Positions 41,944 through 51,293 of a stretch of DNA of 64,000 bases are shown here, piece by piece. The DNA comes from Dehalococcoidia bacterium. GTDB taxonomy: Bacteria; Chloroflexota; Dehalococcoidia; Tepidiformales; Tepidiformaceae. The notes under the pieces were generated by a model that was given only the letters and a program-made list of their open reading frames with translations, did no database searches and had not been told where the DNA came from. The translations under genes were made by a program, and so were the position numbers. How positions within the stretch are numbered: position 1 is the first letter of the stretch; each line of letters begins with the position of its first letter. The stretch spans positions 372,001-436,000 of the forward strand of contig JADLBC010000008.1 in assembly GCA_020847985.1 (NCBI GenBank), read 5' to 3'.

Positions 41944-44499
41944 TCAGCCCCAGTGAACAAGGCCGAGGTCGAACGGGTTGTGAAGGGCGGGGTGGCCCGG
42001 GAGTACGCGGATCGCGTATCCCGCGCGACCCGCCACCGTTGGCGGGAACGTCGCTTCGAACCGGCAGATGCCGTCCTCCGCGATGTCCTTCAGTGTCGCG
42101 CCCGCATCGCTCACCACCTGCAGGTCGCTCGTCGGCCCGGCCGCTCCGAACACCACATCGACATCGAGGTCGTCGGGCCGGAGCGCCCCCGGGTGGATCT
42201 GGACGGTCACCGTCAGCGGCGCGTCCGCGCGTCCGCCATCCTGCCCGTTATCATCCACCGCGCAGATCTTCATGCTATCCCAGTCTCGCCGAACGCGGGC
42301 GAGCCACGCCTGCAGCTCCCGCGCCGTATCCCCGTGCTCCGATCGCAGCCGCTCCCAGCTCGCAGCCGCCGGTGCGTACGCCGTGGAGGCGTATTCGCTC
42401 ACCATCCGGTGCGTCGAAAACACCGGCGCATAGTTCGAAATCGAATTCTTCATGCGCGCGACCCACTCGCGCGGCACGCCCTCCTCGTCCCGCTCGTAGA
42501 ACAGCGGCACGATCTCGTTCTCCAGCAGGTCGTAGATCGATTCGCTGTCGAAGGCGTCCTGCACCTCCGGGTCGTCCTCGATGCGGTCCCGCCCGATGGA
42601 CCAGCCCGCATCCGGCCGGGCCGCCTCCGCCCACCAGCCGTCCATCACGCTCATGTGCAGCGCACCATTGGCGACCGCCTTCATGCCGCTCGTGCCGCTT
42701 GCCTCGAGAGGGCGCAACGGCGTGTTCAGCCAGATGTCGCATCCCTGCACCAGCGCCCGCGCCAACTCCACGTCGTACCGTTCGAGGATCACCAGCCGGT
42801 CCCGGAACTCGGGCATGCGCGAATAGCGAACGACCTCGCGAATGAGCTGCTTCGCCGGCTCATCCCGCGGGTGCGCCTTGCCCGCGAAGATGAACTGCAC
42901 CGGCCGGCCCGCCGCGTTCACGATGCGTGCCAGCCGCTCCGGGTCGCGGAACAGCAGCGTCGCCCGTTTGTACCCGGCGAAGCGCCGCGCGAACCCGATC
43001 GTCAGCGCCTGGATATCCAGCACCTGGCCCGTCGTCCGGTCCTCGGCCGCGAGCCCACGGCGGGCCGCGCTTTCGCGATGCTGGTTCCGCGCCCGGATCA
43101 CCAGGCGATGGCGCTGGCTCTCGTGCGTGTCCCACAGTTCGCCCGCGGGAATCTCGCGGACTCCCTGCCACTCCTCCGGGCGCACCGGGTCGTCTCGCCA
43201 CCCCCGCCCGACGTACCGGTCGAACAGGTCAGCCATCGCGTGCGACACCCACGTCGGCAGATGTACGCCGTTCGTGATCGAATCGATCGGAATCTGCTCC
43301 GTCGGCAGCTTCGGCCACGCCGATTCCCACAGGTTCCGGCTCACCGTCCGGTGCAGCCGCGAAACGCCGTTCCGGTAGCCGCTCAGCCGAAGGCCCAGGA
43401 GCGCCATCGAAAACGGCTCGTGGTCGTCGTCCGGGTTGATTCGCCCCAGCCCCAGGAAGCGCCGGTCATCGATGCCCAGCGAGTAGTAGTACCGCCCGAG
43501 ATGGCGCCGCACGAGTTCCGGCGGGAAGAGGTCGATCCCCGCGGCCACCGCCGTGTGCGTCGTGAACACCGTCGCCGCCGATACGGGCAGCAGCGCCTCA
43601 TCGAACGTATTGCCGCCTTCCTCCATCACCATCCGGATGCGGTCGGCGCCGAGCAGCGCGCTATGCCCTTCGTTCATGTGGCAGGCCACCGGGTGGAGCC
43701 CGATCGCGTGCAGCGCCCGCACCCCACCGATCCCCAGGATCATCTCCTGCTGAATGCGCGTCTCGATGTCGCCGCCATACAGCCGCGACGTGATCTTCCG
43801 GTCGATCGGCGAATTCGCCTCCACATCCGTATCGAGCACGTACAGCGGCGTCCGCCCCACGTCGATGCGCCACACCGCCGCCACCACATCGCGCCCGTCG
43901 AACGGGATCGCGACCGTGACCTGGTTCCCGTCCCCGTCGTTCACCGGATGCACCGGCTGGCTCGCGATGTCGATCTCCGTGTACTCCTCGCGCTGCCACC
44001 CGTCCGGCGCGAGCGCCTGCTGGAAGTACCCTTCCCGGTACAGCAGCCCCACGCCCACCAGCGGCAGCCCGAGGTCGCTCGCCGAGTTGAGGTGGTCGCC
44101 CGCGAGTACACCGAGGCCCCCGGAGTAGTTCGGAAGGCTCTCCGTGAGCGCGAACTCCAGCGAGAAGTACGCCACCACGGCCCGGTCGCCCGCCCCCGGG
44201 ATGGTCACCTGGGGCGGGCGAGCCATGTACGCGTCGAACGCCTCCGTCACCCGGTGCAGGTGCAGGAGGAAGCCGTCGTCCTCCGCCAGCTCCGCCAACT
44301 CGGGTTGCGTCGCGATCTGGAGCATCCGCACCGGGTTGTGACCGCTGGCCTCCCAACGGTCGCGTCCCATGCGTTCGAACAGCTGCGCGGCATCGGTGTG
44401 CCACGTCCAGTGCAGGTTGTGCGCGAGGCGCCGCAACGCCTCCAGCGCGGATGGAAGGGCGGGCTCGACGAGGAGCGTCCTGGTGGCGCGAAGTCGCAT
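41944..44499 (-). CDS. glgP: Alpha-glucan (glycogen/maltodextrin) phosphorylase, DUF3417-type
   Basis: 851-residue GT35 enzyme releasing glucose-1-phosphate. DUF3417 N-terminus ALEALRRLAHNLHWTWHTDA, then YFSLEFALTESLPNYSGGLG and LAGDHLNSASDLGLPLVGVG. NEGHSALLG carries a catalytic-site histidine region. The PLP-lysine site is EASGTSGMKAVANGALH. The second ATG (44499) is used: GGGAGG lies just upstream and TACAAT (44511-44516, minus strand) could be its -10 element; the first ATG (44511) adds four residues. First gene of the glycogen operon. Confidence 0.92.
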   Translation of the reverse strand: MRLRATRTLLVEPALPSALEALRRLAHNLHWTWHTDAAQLFERMGRDRWEASGHNPVRMLQIATQPELAELAEDDGFLLHLHRVTEAFDAYMARPPQVTIPGAGDRAVVAYFSLEFALTESLPNYSGGLGVLAGDHLNSASDLGLPLVGVGLLYREGYFQQALAPDGWQREEYTEIDIASQPVHPVNDGDGNQVTVAIPFDGRDVVAAVWRIDVGRTPLYVLDTDVEANSPIDRKITSRLYGGDIETRIQQEMILGIGGVRALHAIGLHPVACHMNEGHSALLGADRIRMVMEEGGNTFDEALLPVSAATVFTTHTAVAAGIDLFPPELVRRHLGRYYYSLGIDDRRFLGLGRINPDDDHEPFSMALLGLRLSGYRNGVSRLHRTVSRNLWESAWPKLPTEQIPIDSITNGVHLPTWVSHAMADLFDRYVGRGWRDDPVRPEEWQGVREIPAGELWDTHESQRHRLVIRARNQHRESAARRGLAAEDRTTGQVLDIQALTIGFARRFAGYKRATLLFRDPERLARIVNAAGRPVQFIFAGKAHPRDEPAKQLIREVVRYSRMPEFRDRLVILERYDVELARALVQGCDIWLNTPLRPLEASGTSGMKAVANGALHMSVMDGWWAEAARPDAGWSIGRDRIEDDPEVQDAFDSESIYDLLENEIVPLFYERDEEGVPREWVARMKNSISNYAPVFSTHRMVSEYASTAYAPAAASWERLRSEHGDTARELQAWLARVRRDWDSMKICAVDDNGQDGGRADAPLTVTVQIHPGALRPDDLDVDVVFGAAGPTSDLQVVSDAGATLKDIAEDGICRFEATFPPTVAGRAGYAIRVLPGHPALHNPFDLGLVHWG

Positions 44500-44676
44500 G
44501 CTGCCTCCCATTGTAGGGCCACGGTGTCTTCGGATTGTTTCAGGCGCGAGTCCTTCGTTCGCTACGGGTTTCTACCCGCTCCCCTTCTCGGTTGTCCGCA
44601 TATCCGCCCCGTGCGATCATTGCCCTCCGCGACCGGACCGGCAGGCCACCTGGCGCCCCGTCCCTCGCCGATTGCC

Positions 44677-45420
44677 ATGCCCTTTCGCGCAATCCTCTTC
44701 GATATCGGCGACACCCTCTGGCACTCCCGGTCGGCTCCCCCGCCCGCCGAGTTCCGCCGCCTCGCCGCCGAGCGTGCCGCCGCCGCACTCGCCGAACTCG
44801 CCATCGCGCACGAAGACCCCGCTACCGTCGCCCGCACCGCCTGGACCGCGATGGAAGAGGCCATGCGCCACGCACGCGCCACCGACCTCATCGAACCCGA
44901 CTACGGCGAAGTCTCCCGTGCCGCCCTCCACGCCATCGGCCTGGACCTTTCCCGCGACCAGGCTGGCTGGCTGCTCGAATCCACCTACATCTCCGGCATC
45001 GAAGGCGGCAAAGCCCCCTTCGATGATGCCCGCGATGTCCTGCTCACCCTCCGCGATCGTGGCTTCCTGCTTGGCGCCGTCACCAACCGCGCCTTTGGCG
45101 GCGAACGCTTCCGCGCCGACCTGCGCGATGCCGGCCTCGATATCGGCTGGGATGTCGAAGCCGTCTCTGTCGAGGTCGGGTTCCTCAAGCCGCACCCGGC
45201 GATCTTCGAATTCGCCCTCGAACGGCTGCGTGTCGAACCCGCCGAGGCGCTGATGGTCGGCAACTCCCTCGCCGAGGATGTCGCCGGTGCTCAGCGCATG
45301 GGCATCGCCGCCGCATGGCGCGAGAGCCCCCCCGATGCGACCGGCGTGCATCCCGAATACACCTTCACCGAACTCTGCGAACTCCTCGCCGAGCCCGACC
45401 TCCAGGAGGCCGCCCGATGA
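44677..45420 (+). CDS. HAD-superfamily hydrolase
   Basis: 247 residues. Motif I is ILFDIGDTLWHS (nucleophile Asp; D-x-G-D-T variant), motif II is AVTNRAFGG, the lysine is in VGFLKPHPAIFEFAL, and motif IV is MVGNSLAEDVAGAQRMG. A helical cap is inserted between motifs I and II. It is a phosphatase of small molecules with unknown substrate. The ATG at 44677 is set by motif I; the reading frame stays open far upstream only because it is antisense to glgP. The stop overlaps the argH start (ATGA). Confidence 0.9.
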   Translation: MPFRAILFDIGDTLWHSRSAPPPAEFRRLAAERAAAALAELAIAHEDPATVARTAWTAMEEAMRHARATDLIEPDYGEVSRAALHAIGLDLSRDQAGWLLESTYISGIEGGKAPFDDARDVLLTLRDRGFLLGAVTNRAFGGERFRADLRDAGLDIGWDVEAVSVEVGFLKPHPAIFEFALERLRVEPAEALMVGNSLAEDVAGAQRMGIAAAWRESPPDATGVHPEYTFTELCELLAEPDLQEAAR

Positions 45421-46790
45421 CCAACCCGCAGCGCACCTGGGGCGGACGCTTCGAAGCCGGCATGGACGAACTCACCCGCGACTACACCGCCGGCGTCGAC
45501 CGCGACCTCTACGAGCACGATATCGCCGGCTCCGTGGCGCACGCGCGCATGCTCGGCAAGGCCGGCATCATCCCCGCCGAGGACGCCGTCGCCATCGTCG
45601 CCGGCCTCGCGGAAGTATTGGCCGATTTTCGCGCGCAAAAGGTCACCTGGCGCCCCGAGCTGGAGGACATCCACACCCACGTCGAGGCCCTTCTCCGCGA
45701 AAAGATCGGCGACGCCGCCGGCCGCCTCCACACCGCTCGCTCGCGTAACGACCAGGTCTCCCTGCTCAACCGCCTGCTCGTCCGCCAGTACTGCGACGAA
45801 GCCATCGACGCTGCCGCCGACCTCATCGCTGTCCTCGCGGACCTCGGCGAACGCCATGCCGCCGACCCCATGCCCGGCTACACCCACGTGCAGCGAGCCC
45901 AGCCGATCACCCTCGGGCACCACCTGCTCGCGTACGGCGAAATGCTCCTTCGCGACCGTGCCCGCTTCGCCGATTGCCGCCGCCGCCTGAACGTCCTCCC
46001 CCTCGGCTCCGGTGCGCTCGCCGGTTCGCCCTATCCCCTGGACCGCGAGATGGTCGCCCGCGAACTCGCCTTCGATGGCGTCTCCCGCAACAGCCTCGAT
46101 GCCACCGCCGACCGCGATTTCATCGCCGAATTCCTCGCCGCCTGCGCCATCACCCAGATGCACATCTCGCGCCTCGCCGAAGAGGTTGTCCTCTGGGCGA
46201 GCGCCGAGTTCGCCTTCGTGAAGCTGCCCGATGCCTTCGCCACCGGTTCCAGCATGATGCCCCAGAAGAAGAACGCCGATGTCGCCGAACTCGCCCGTGG
46301 CCGCACCGGCCGCGTCTACGGCGAACTCATGAACATGCTCGTCAACCTCAAGGGCCAACCCCTCGCCTACAACCGCGACCTCCAGGAAGACAAGGCGACC
46401 GTGCTCAACGCCGCCGCCGTCGTGCTGCCTACCCTGCGCATCTTCGCCGCCATGGTGCCCGCGCTCGCCTTCCAACTCCCGCGCATGCGCCAGGCCGCGG
46501 GCGAAAACTTCTCCCTCGCCACCGACGTCGCCGACTACCTGGTGAAGAAGGGGATGCCCTTCCGGCAGGCCCACGAAGTCGTTGGCGGCCTCGTCCGCGC
46601 CTGCGAACAACGCGGCTGCGAACTCAACGCGCTCCCCTTCGAGGCCTACGCCGCCGCGAGTCCGCTCTTCGAACGCGACATCCTTGCCCTCGATGTCGAT
46701 GCCGCCCTCGCCGCGCGCGATATCCCCGGCGGCACCGCCCCCGTTCGCGTTCGCGCCGCCGCGGCCGCCCTTCGCACCGCCCTCGCCTGA
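45417..46790 (+). CDS. argH: Argininosuccinate lyase
   Basis: 457 residues, normal length. It cleaves argininosuccinate to arginine and fumarate, the last step of arginine synthesis. The N-terminus WGGRFEAGMDELTRDYTAG is typical, HTARSRNDQV carries conserved residues, GYTHVQRAQPITLGHHLLAY holds a catalytic histidine, and the fumarase/ASL signature is GSSMMPQKKNADVAE. Its ATG overlaps the HAD-hydrolase stop. No other arg gene is nearby. Confidence 0.96.
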   Translation: MTNPQRTWGGRFEAGMDELTRDYTAGVDRDLYEHDIAGSVAHARMLGKAGIIPAEDAVAIVAGLAEVLADFRAQKVTWRPELEDIHTHVEALLREKIGDAAGRLHTARSRNDQVSLLNRLLVRQYCDEAIDAAADLIAVLADLGERHAADPMPGYTHVQRAQPITLGHHLLAYGEMLLRDRARFADCRRRLNVLPLGSGALAGSPYPLDREMVARELAFDGVSRNSLDATADRDFIAEFLAACAITQMHISRLAEEVVLWASAEFAFVKLPDAFATGSSMMPQKKNADVAELARGRTGRVYGELMNMLVNLKGQPLAYNRDLQEDKATVLNAAAVVLPTLRIFAAMVPALAFQLPRMRQAAGENFSLATDVADYLVKKGMPFRQAHEVVGGLVRACEQRGCELNALPFEAYAAASPLFERDILALDVDAALAARDIPGGTAPVRVRAAAAALRTALA

Positions 46791-46859
46791 TAAACCCCGT
46801 CAGGCGCTTGCGAGAGCGCTGAAACGCCCGCCCCCACCGCCGCGCGCGACAATGCCTTC

Positions 46860-47570
46860 ATGCACCCCGAACCCACTCCCGGGGCCGCGCCTCCCGGCCA
46901 TCTCCTCCGGCATGACCCGCCCGGGGCCGAAAACGTGGCCGGCCGCCGCATCCAGTCCCTGGCCGATGGTTTCGGCGAGACCTGGGACAAGCGCTTCTCG
47001 GTACATCTCCGTGGCCAACCGAGCCCCGCCGAGGTCATGCGCGCCTGGAAGGCCGAGTTCGGCAGCTTCTGGCCCGAAGGCTCCCGCTTCACCGCGCCCG
47101 CGCGCGGCCTGCGCCCCGGCGAACTCGCCGGTGTCGAACTCGAAGGACCGGCCGGAGGCGCCGTCTCCACCGGCGTCGCCGTCGATGCCGCCACGCCCAC
47201 CAGCTTCACCCTTCGCACCCCCGAGGGGCACATGTTCGCGGGCTGGATCCGCTTCCGCACCCTCAAGGCTGACCCCGGCACCGAGGCCCGCATCGAGATG
47301 CGTATTCGCCCCAGCGACCCCCTCTACCAGCTTGGCCTCTGGCTCGGCGGCAACCGCGGCGAAGACCGCTTCTGGCAGCGCACGCTTGCTGCCCTCGCCG
47401 CCCGCTTCGGCGAGGGCCCACCCGTCACCGTTCGCCGCCGCCGCGTGAGCCGCGCCTTCACCTGGCGCAACGCCGGCAACATTCGCCACAACGCCGGGCT
47501 GCGAACGACTGCCGCCCGCCTGGACACCGCCATCCGCCGCCTGCTTCGCGGCCGAGGATCGCGCCGGTGA
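46860..47570 (+). CDS. Conserved-looking protein of unknown function (possibly SRPBCC-like)
   Basis: 236 residues, not recognised. No signal peptide, membrane helix or catalytic motif. The middle looks beta-rich with alternating polar and hydrophobic residues ([20 protein letters not shown], then [20 protein letters not shown]), which recalls START/SRPBCC ligand-binding folds. The C-terminus is strongly basic ([20 protein letters not shown]). The stop overlaps the GTG of the following oxidoreductase (GTGA), suggesting a shared function such as handling a lipid substrate. Confidence 0.6.
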   Translation: MHPEPTPGAAPPGHLLRHDPPGAENVAGRRIQSLADGFGETWDKRFSVHLRGQPSPAEVMRAWKAEFGSFWPEGSRFTAPARGLRPGELAGVELEGPAGGAVSTGVAVDAATPTSFTLRTPEGHMFAGWIRFRTLKADPGTEARIEMRIRPSDPLYQLGLWLGGNRGEDRFWQRTLAALAARFGEGPPVTVRRRRVSRAFTWRNAGNIRHNAGLRTTAARLDTAIRRLLRGRGSRR

Positions 47571-49024
47571 CCGCCTCCCCGCGCTGGGATGCCGTCGTCG
47601 TGGGCAGTGGCCCGAACGGCCTCGCGGCGGCCGTCACCATCGCCCGCGCCGGCCGCTCCGTCCTCGTTCTTGAGGCGAAGGACCGCATCGGCGGCGGCTC
47701 CCGGACCGCGGACATCACGCTCCCGGGCTTCCACCACGACGTCTGCTCCGCCATTCATCCCTTTGGGGTTGCCTCCCCCGCCTTCCGTGCCTTCGGCCTG
47801 GGCCGCTTCGGGCTCGAATGGGCCCACCCCGAGGTCCTGCTCGCCCACCCCCTGGACGATGGCCGCGCCGGGGTCATGGTCGCGAACCTCGAAGACACCG
47901 CCCGCGGCCTCGGCGTTGATGCCGGGGCGTACCGCGGCCTCATCGCCCCACTCGCCCGCGATTGGCCCGCGCTCGTCCCCGATATCCTGGGACCCATCCT
48001 TCGCGTGCCCCGCCACCCGCTCGCGATGGCCCGCTTCGGCTTCGCGGCGATGCAGCCCGCGACCTGGGTCGCTCGCCGCTTTCAGACGGACGAGGCGCGC
48101 GCGCTCTTCGCCGGGCAGTGCGCCCACGCGATGGTCCCGCTGGATTCCTTCCAGACCGCCTCCTTCGGCCTCGTGCTCGCCGCATCCGGGCACTCCGGCG
48201 GCTGGCCCGTGGCGAAGGGCGGCTCGCAGGCCGTCGTCGATGCCCTCGCCGCCTGTCTTCGCTCGCACGGTGGCGCTATCGAATGCGGCCGCGAAGTCCG
48301 CTCCCTCGGCGACCTTCCCCCCGCGCGCGCCTACCTGCTCGATGTCACCCCACGGCAGCTTTTTCACATCGCCGGCGACCGCCTTCGCGGCATTTACCGC
48401 CGCCAGCTCGAGGGCTACCGCTACGGCCCCGGCGTCTTCAAGGTCGATTATGCCCTCTCCGGCCCGGTGCCCTGGACGAACGCGGCCGCCCGCCGCGCCG
48501 GCACCGTCCACCTCGGTGGCACCGTCGAAGAGTTCGCCGCCGCCGAGCACGAGGTCGGCCGTGGCCGCCACCCGGACCGGCCCTTCGTCCTCGCCGCCCA
48601 GCAGAGCGTTGCCGACCCCACGCGTGCTCCCGCCGGCATGCACACCCTCTGGGCCTACTGCCACGTCCCGAACGGCTCCACCATCGACATGACCGAACGC
48701 ATCGAGCGCCAGATCGACCGCTTCGCCCCCGGCTGGCGGGACCTCGTGCTCGCCCGCTCCGTCATGGCTCCCCCGGACTACGAGCGCTACAACGCGAACG
48801 ACATCGGCGGGGATATCGGCGGCGGCGCCTCGAATGGCCTCCAGCTCCTCCTCCGTCCTGCTCCGCGCTGGAATCCATACCGCACGGCCATCCCGGGCGT
48901 GTACCTCTGCTCGTCGTCGACACCTCCCGGCGGCGGCGTCCACGGCATGTGCGGGTATCACGCCGCCCGTTCCGCGCTTCGTCGCGAATTGAAGGAGTCT
49001 CACGCCCCCGCCCGGACTCTGTAG
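47567..49024 (+). CDS. FAD-dependent oxidoreductase, phytoene-desaturase/CrtI-like (PYROXD2 group)
   Basis: 485 residues. The N-terminal FAD motif is [20 protein letters not shown] with [13 protein letters not shown] (GG doublet). [19 protein letters not shown] and the C-terminal [20 protein letters not shown] match the phytoene dehydrogenase-related family of unknown substrate (PYROXD2-like) rather than true carotenoid desaturases. It starts at GTG 47567, overlapping the upstream stop. No carotenoid genes (crtB, crtE) are near. Confidence 0.87.
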   Translation: MTASPRWDAVVVGSGPNGLAAAVTIARAGRSVLVLEAKDRIGGGSRTADITLPGFHHDVCSAIHPFGVASPAFRAFGLGRFGLEWAHPEVLLAHPLDDGRAGVMVANLEDTARGLGVDAGAYRGLIAPLARDWPALVPDILGPILRVPRHPLAMARFGFAAMQPATWVARRFQTDEARALFAGQCAHAMVPLDSFQTASFGLVLAASGHSGGWPVAKGGSQAVVDALAACLRSHGGAIECGREVRSLGDLPPARAYLLDVTPRQLFHIAGDRLRGIYRRQLEGYRYGPGVFKVDYALSGPVPWTNAAARRAGTVHLGGTVEEFAAAEHEVGRGRHPDRPFVLAAQQSVADPTRAPAGMHTLWAYCHVPNGSTIDMTERIERQIDRFAPGWRDLVLARSVMAPPDYERYNANDIGGDIGGGASNGLQLLLRPAPRWNPYRTAIPGVYLCSSSTPPGGGVHGMCGYHAARSALRRELKESHAPARTL

Positions 49025-49048
49025 AATCGCGCCGAAAGCGGGGTTGGC

Positions 49049-49537
49049 GTGCCAGAGAGCGTCGATCAGTTCCCTGCGCTGCTCGCCATGGAGGCCGTGC
49101 CGCTCTTTCGCGACCTCGGCTACCGCTTCACCGCCGCCGGCGAAGGCTGGGCCGAGATCACCTTCGATGTCTCCCCGCGCACCCTCAACCTCTATGGCAT
49201 CGTCCACGGCGGCGCCTGGCTCTTCCTCGCCGATTCCGCCATGGGTGGCGCGCTCGGCACCGTCGCCCGCCCCGATGAACGCGTTATCACCGCGCAGGCC
49301 GAGTTCCGCTGGCTCCGGCCCCTGCAGGGCGCGACCATCCGCGCCCGCGCCCGCGTGCTCCGCCGCGGCCGGACCCTCAGCCACTGCGCCGTCGAGCTCT
49401 TCGATGCCGATGGCGTCGTCATCGGCGTCGGCAATGGGACCTACGTCATCCTCCCACCCGAGACCGGCCGCAAACGCCGCCATCCGTTGCCCGGACCTGA
49501 ATCCGCCGGGGAGTCACAGCCGCCGCTGCCGCTGTAG
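49049..49537 (+). CDS. PaaI-type hotdog-fold thioesterase
   Basis: 162 residues. Hotdog core: the catalytic-loop region LNLYGIVHGGAWLFLADSAM contains the N-x-x-G-x-x-H-G-G motif, and RVITAQAEFRWLRPLQGATI is the substrate strand. The C-terminal ~25 residues (PETGRKRRHPLPG...) are disordered. It hydrolyses acyl-CoA thioesters, possibly aromatic ones. The start is GTG 49049; the AAAGCGGGGTTGGC leader has only a weak ribosome binding site. It lies 24 bases after the oxidoreductase gene. Confidence 0.87.
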   Translation: MPESVDQFPALLAMEAVPLFRDLGYRFTAAGEGWAEITFDVSPRTLNLYGIVHGGAWLFLADSAMGGALGTVARPDERVITAQAEFRWLRPLQGATIRARARVLRRGRTLSHCAVELFDADGVVIGVGNGTYVILPPETGRKRRHPLPGPESAGESQPPLPL

Positions 49538-49684
49538 CTCAGGGGGTGGCCCGGCGCGCGCCGCCCATCCTGGAGATCGCGCTCGCGAACACGTCGCTGC
49601 ACGCCTCCGAGCCGAGAAACGCCGCCTCGCGGGACGCCCGGGGCCCCTTGCCGTCGCTCGCGGCCGCTGCTTCAATCGCGCGCG

Positions 49685-50059
49685 ATGGCCGCGAACGCGC
49701 ATCCCGTGCGAACAACCCCACGCCCTCCGTGGCTGCACATCGTGGCCGCCGCCGCCGTGGTGCTGCTGCTCAGCGTGGCCTATCTCGGCGCCATGCGCTT
49801 CGCCATCGAATATTCCAACCCCCATGGCCACCACACGCCGGATGAGCGCGACCTGGTCTACCTCTGGCTCCACCTGGGCGTGCTCGCCGCCGCGCTCGTC
49901 ACCGGATTCGCACTTGGCCGCTGGCTGCGCAGCGCCGGCACCGCCTACGCCGTCCTTTTGCTGGTCGTCCTCGCGACCGTCATGGTTGGCGCCCAGCTGG
50001 GCAGCCGCGAACTCGCCTGCTCCGGCCACGACGGGCTCATTCGCCACTGGACCTGCTAG
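49685..50059 (+). CDS. Small integral membrane protein of unknown function
   Basis: 124 residues with three predicted helices: IVAAAAVVLLLSVAYLGAMR (~19-38), LWLHLGVLAAALVTGFALG (~60-79) and AYAVLLLVVLATVMVGAQLG (~87-106). The His/Asp-rich loop PHGHHTPDERD lies between the first two, and the C-terminus carries CSGHDGLIRHWTC. No family recognised. The 147 bases before it hold no gene. Confidence 0.65.
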   Translation: MAANAHPVRTTPRPPWLHIVAAAAVVLLLSVAYLGAMRFAIEYSNPHGHHTPDERDLVYLWLHLGVLAAALVTGFALGRWLRSAGTAYAVLLLVVLATVMVGAQLGSRELACSGHDGLIRHWTC

Positions 50060-50165
50060 CCCCGCGCGACCTGCGATTCGCTCGCAAGCCACAAGCGCGC
50101 ACAAGAAAGGCCCCTGACCCGCCGCCCGCCGTACCGTCGAGGCATCCAATGCGGAGGTTTCGCCA

Positions 50166-50318
50166 GTGTTGCCACTGCTGCTCCTTCTCCTGCTCCTGGT
50201 CCTCCTCTTCGGGGGCCTGGGGTTCTACGTCGCGAAGGTGTTCCTTATCGTCGCCCTCGTGGCCCTGCTCGCCAGCTTTGTCATGGGCGGCTTCCAGATC
50301 CGGGGTCACCGGCATTGA
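50166..50318 (+). CDS. 50-residue hydrophobic membrane peptide
   Basis: Short gene: GTG 50166 with GGAGG at 50153-50157 about eight bases upstream, 50 codons, stop TGA 50316-50318. The protein is two hydrophobic helices (LPLLLLLLLLVLLFGGLGFY and KVFLIVALVALLASFVMGGF) and a short basic tail. It resembles the small hydrophobic lmo0937/DUF5670-type membrane proteins. The stop overlaps the TTG start of the iron-permease-like gene, which supports real translation. Function unknown. Confidence 0.65.
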   Translation: MLPLLLLLLLLVLLFGGLGFYVAKVFLIVALVALLASFVMGGFQIRGHRH

Positions 50319-50818
50319 CGCTGCGCGAATTCGGCCAGCGGATCCACGTGCTCCGCGCCCCCGTCTCCGAGCCCGCCACCGCCCATGCCGGCGGCGGCGG
50401 GCTCTTTCGCCGGTTCGCGCTCGTCGCCTCCGAGTGGCTGGGGAGCCCGTGGGCGTTCGTCGCCGCCGTGGCGGTTGTCATCGTCTGGGCCGCCCTCGGG
50501 CCCGTCTTCCGCTTCTCCTCGAACTGGCAGCTCGTCATCAACACGGGCACCACCATCGTCACCTTCCTCATGGTGTTCCTCGTCCAGAACACCCAGAACC
50601 GCGACACGCTCGCCATGAACCTCAAGCTCGATGAGCTCCTCCGCGGCACCCAGGGTGCACGCACCACCCTCGTCCACCTCGAGGATCTTTCCGACGAGGA
50701 CCTCCATCGCCTCCGCGGCGAATTCCAGAAGCTCTCCGAGGAGGCCGGCGACGTCTTTGAATCCGCCACCGACGATGTCGAGCACGAACTCAAGGACCGC
50801 GGCCACGACTTCGGCTGA
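50315..50818 (+). CDS. Low-affinity iron permease-family membrane protein
   Basis: 167 residues with two membrane helices (~48-66 and 74-94) and the family segment NWQLVINTGTTIVTFLMVFL followed by VQNTQNRDTLAMNLKLDELL, diagnostic of the bacterial PF04120-type proteins. In bacteria an iron-transport role is not proven. It starts with TTG 50315, overlapping the upstream small peptide gene (TTGA); there is no better start. A Fur-family gene follows 40 bases downstream. Confidence 0.85.
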   Translation: MTLREFGQRIHVLRAPVSEPATAHAGGGGLFRRFALVASEWLGSPWAFVAAVAVVIVWAALGPVFRFSSNWQLVINTGTTIVTFLMVFLVQNTQNRDTLAMNLKLDELLRGTQGARTTLVHLEDLSDEDLHRLRGEFQKLSEEAGDVFESATDDVEHELKDRGHDFG

Positions 50819-50843
50819 CGCGCCCCGTCGCGCGGCACACGTG

Positions 50844-50870
50844 TAGACTTGTACTCGCATGAGTTGCGAG
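50844..50870 (+). promoter_or_regulatory. fur-family promoter with dyad over the start codon
   Basis: TAGACT (50844-50849) is a likely -10 element ten bases before the ATG at 50859, so the transcript would be leaderless or nearly so. The inverted repeat CTCGCA-(TGAGT)-TGCGAG (50854-50870) has perfect 6-bp arms and spans the start codon. It is well placed for autorepression by the encoded regulator. Confidence 0.45.
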
Positions 50871-51293
50871 GACGAAACCGCCGACCTGCTCCGGCGCGCA
50901 GGACATAAAATGACTCCCCAGCGGCTGATGATCGTGCGCGTGCTCCGCCATGCGCAGGGCCATCTCAGCGCCGCCCAGATCGCCGCCCAGGTCCGCGACG
51001 TCTACCCCTTCGTCGATGTCAGCACCGTCTATCGCACCCTCGACGTCCTCAAGCGCATGAAGCTCGCCACCGCCACCGATATGGGCGCCGGCGACGTCCT
51101 CTTCGAATGGGCACCCGAAGAGCCGCACCATCACCTCATCTGTTCCAGCTGCGGCGAAGTCCAGCTGCTCGACCACTCCTACCTCGCCTGCCTCAGCAGC
51201 CGCATCGACACGGAATTCGGCTTCGAACCCGACCTGCACCACTTCGCGATTTTCGGCCTCTGCCGCGATTGCCGCGCCGAGCCCGGCGAATGA
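50859..51293 (+). CDS. Fur-family metalloregulator
   Basis: 144 residues. The winged-helix DNA-binding half includes MTPQRLMIVRVLRHAQGHLS and VDVSTVYRTLDVLKRMKL (recognition helix with STVYRTL). The metal sites are EEPHHHLICSSCGEVQLL (H-H-H and C-x-x-C) and the second zinc pair CRDC at the C-terminus. Fur, Zur and PerR cannot be told apart by eye. It overlaps glcD (ATGA), making it the first gene of a fur-glcDEF operon, and follows an iron-permease-like gene. Confidence 0.92.
   Translation: MSCEDETADLLRRAGHKMTPQRLMIVRVLRHAQGHLSAAQIAAQVRDVYPFVDVSTVYRTLDVLKRMKLATATDMGAGDVLFEWAPEEPHHHLICSSCGEVQLLDHSYLACLSSRIDTEFGFEPDLHHFAIFGLCRDCRAEPGE

Noticed and set aside
41827-44676. Very long open frame on the plus strand running into the HAD-hydrolase gene
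   Set aside because: It is antisense to glgP; GC-rich codon use leaves the opposite strand open. The translated part is Arg/His/Pro-rich without domains. The hydrolase begins at 44677.
49534-49605. tRNA-like string TAGCTCAGGGGGT near the end of the thioesterase gene
   Set aside because: Only a D-arm resemblance; no T-arm (GTTCRA) or pairing acceptor stem at the right distance.
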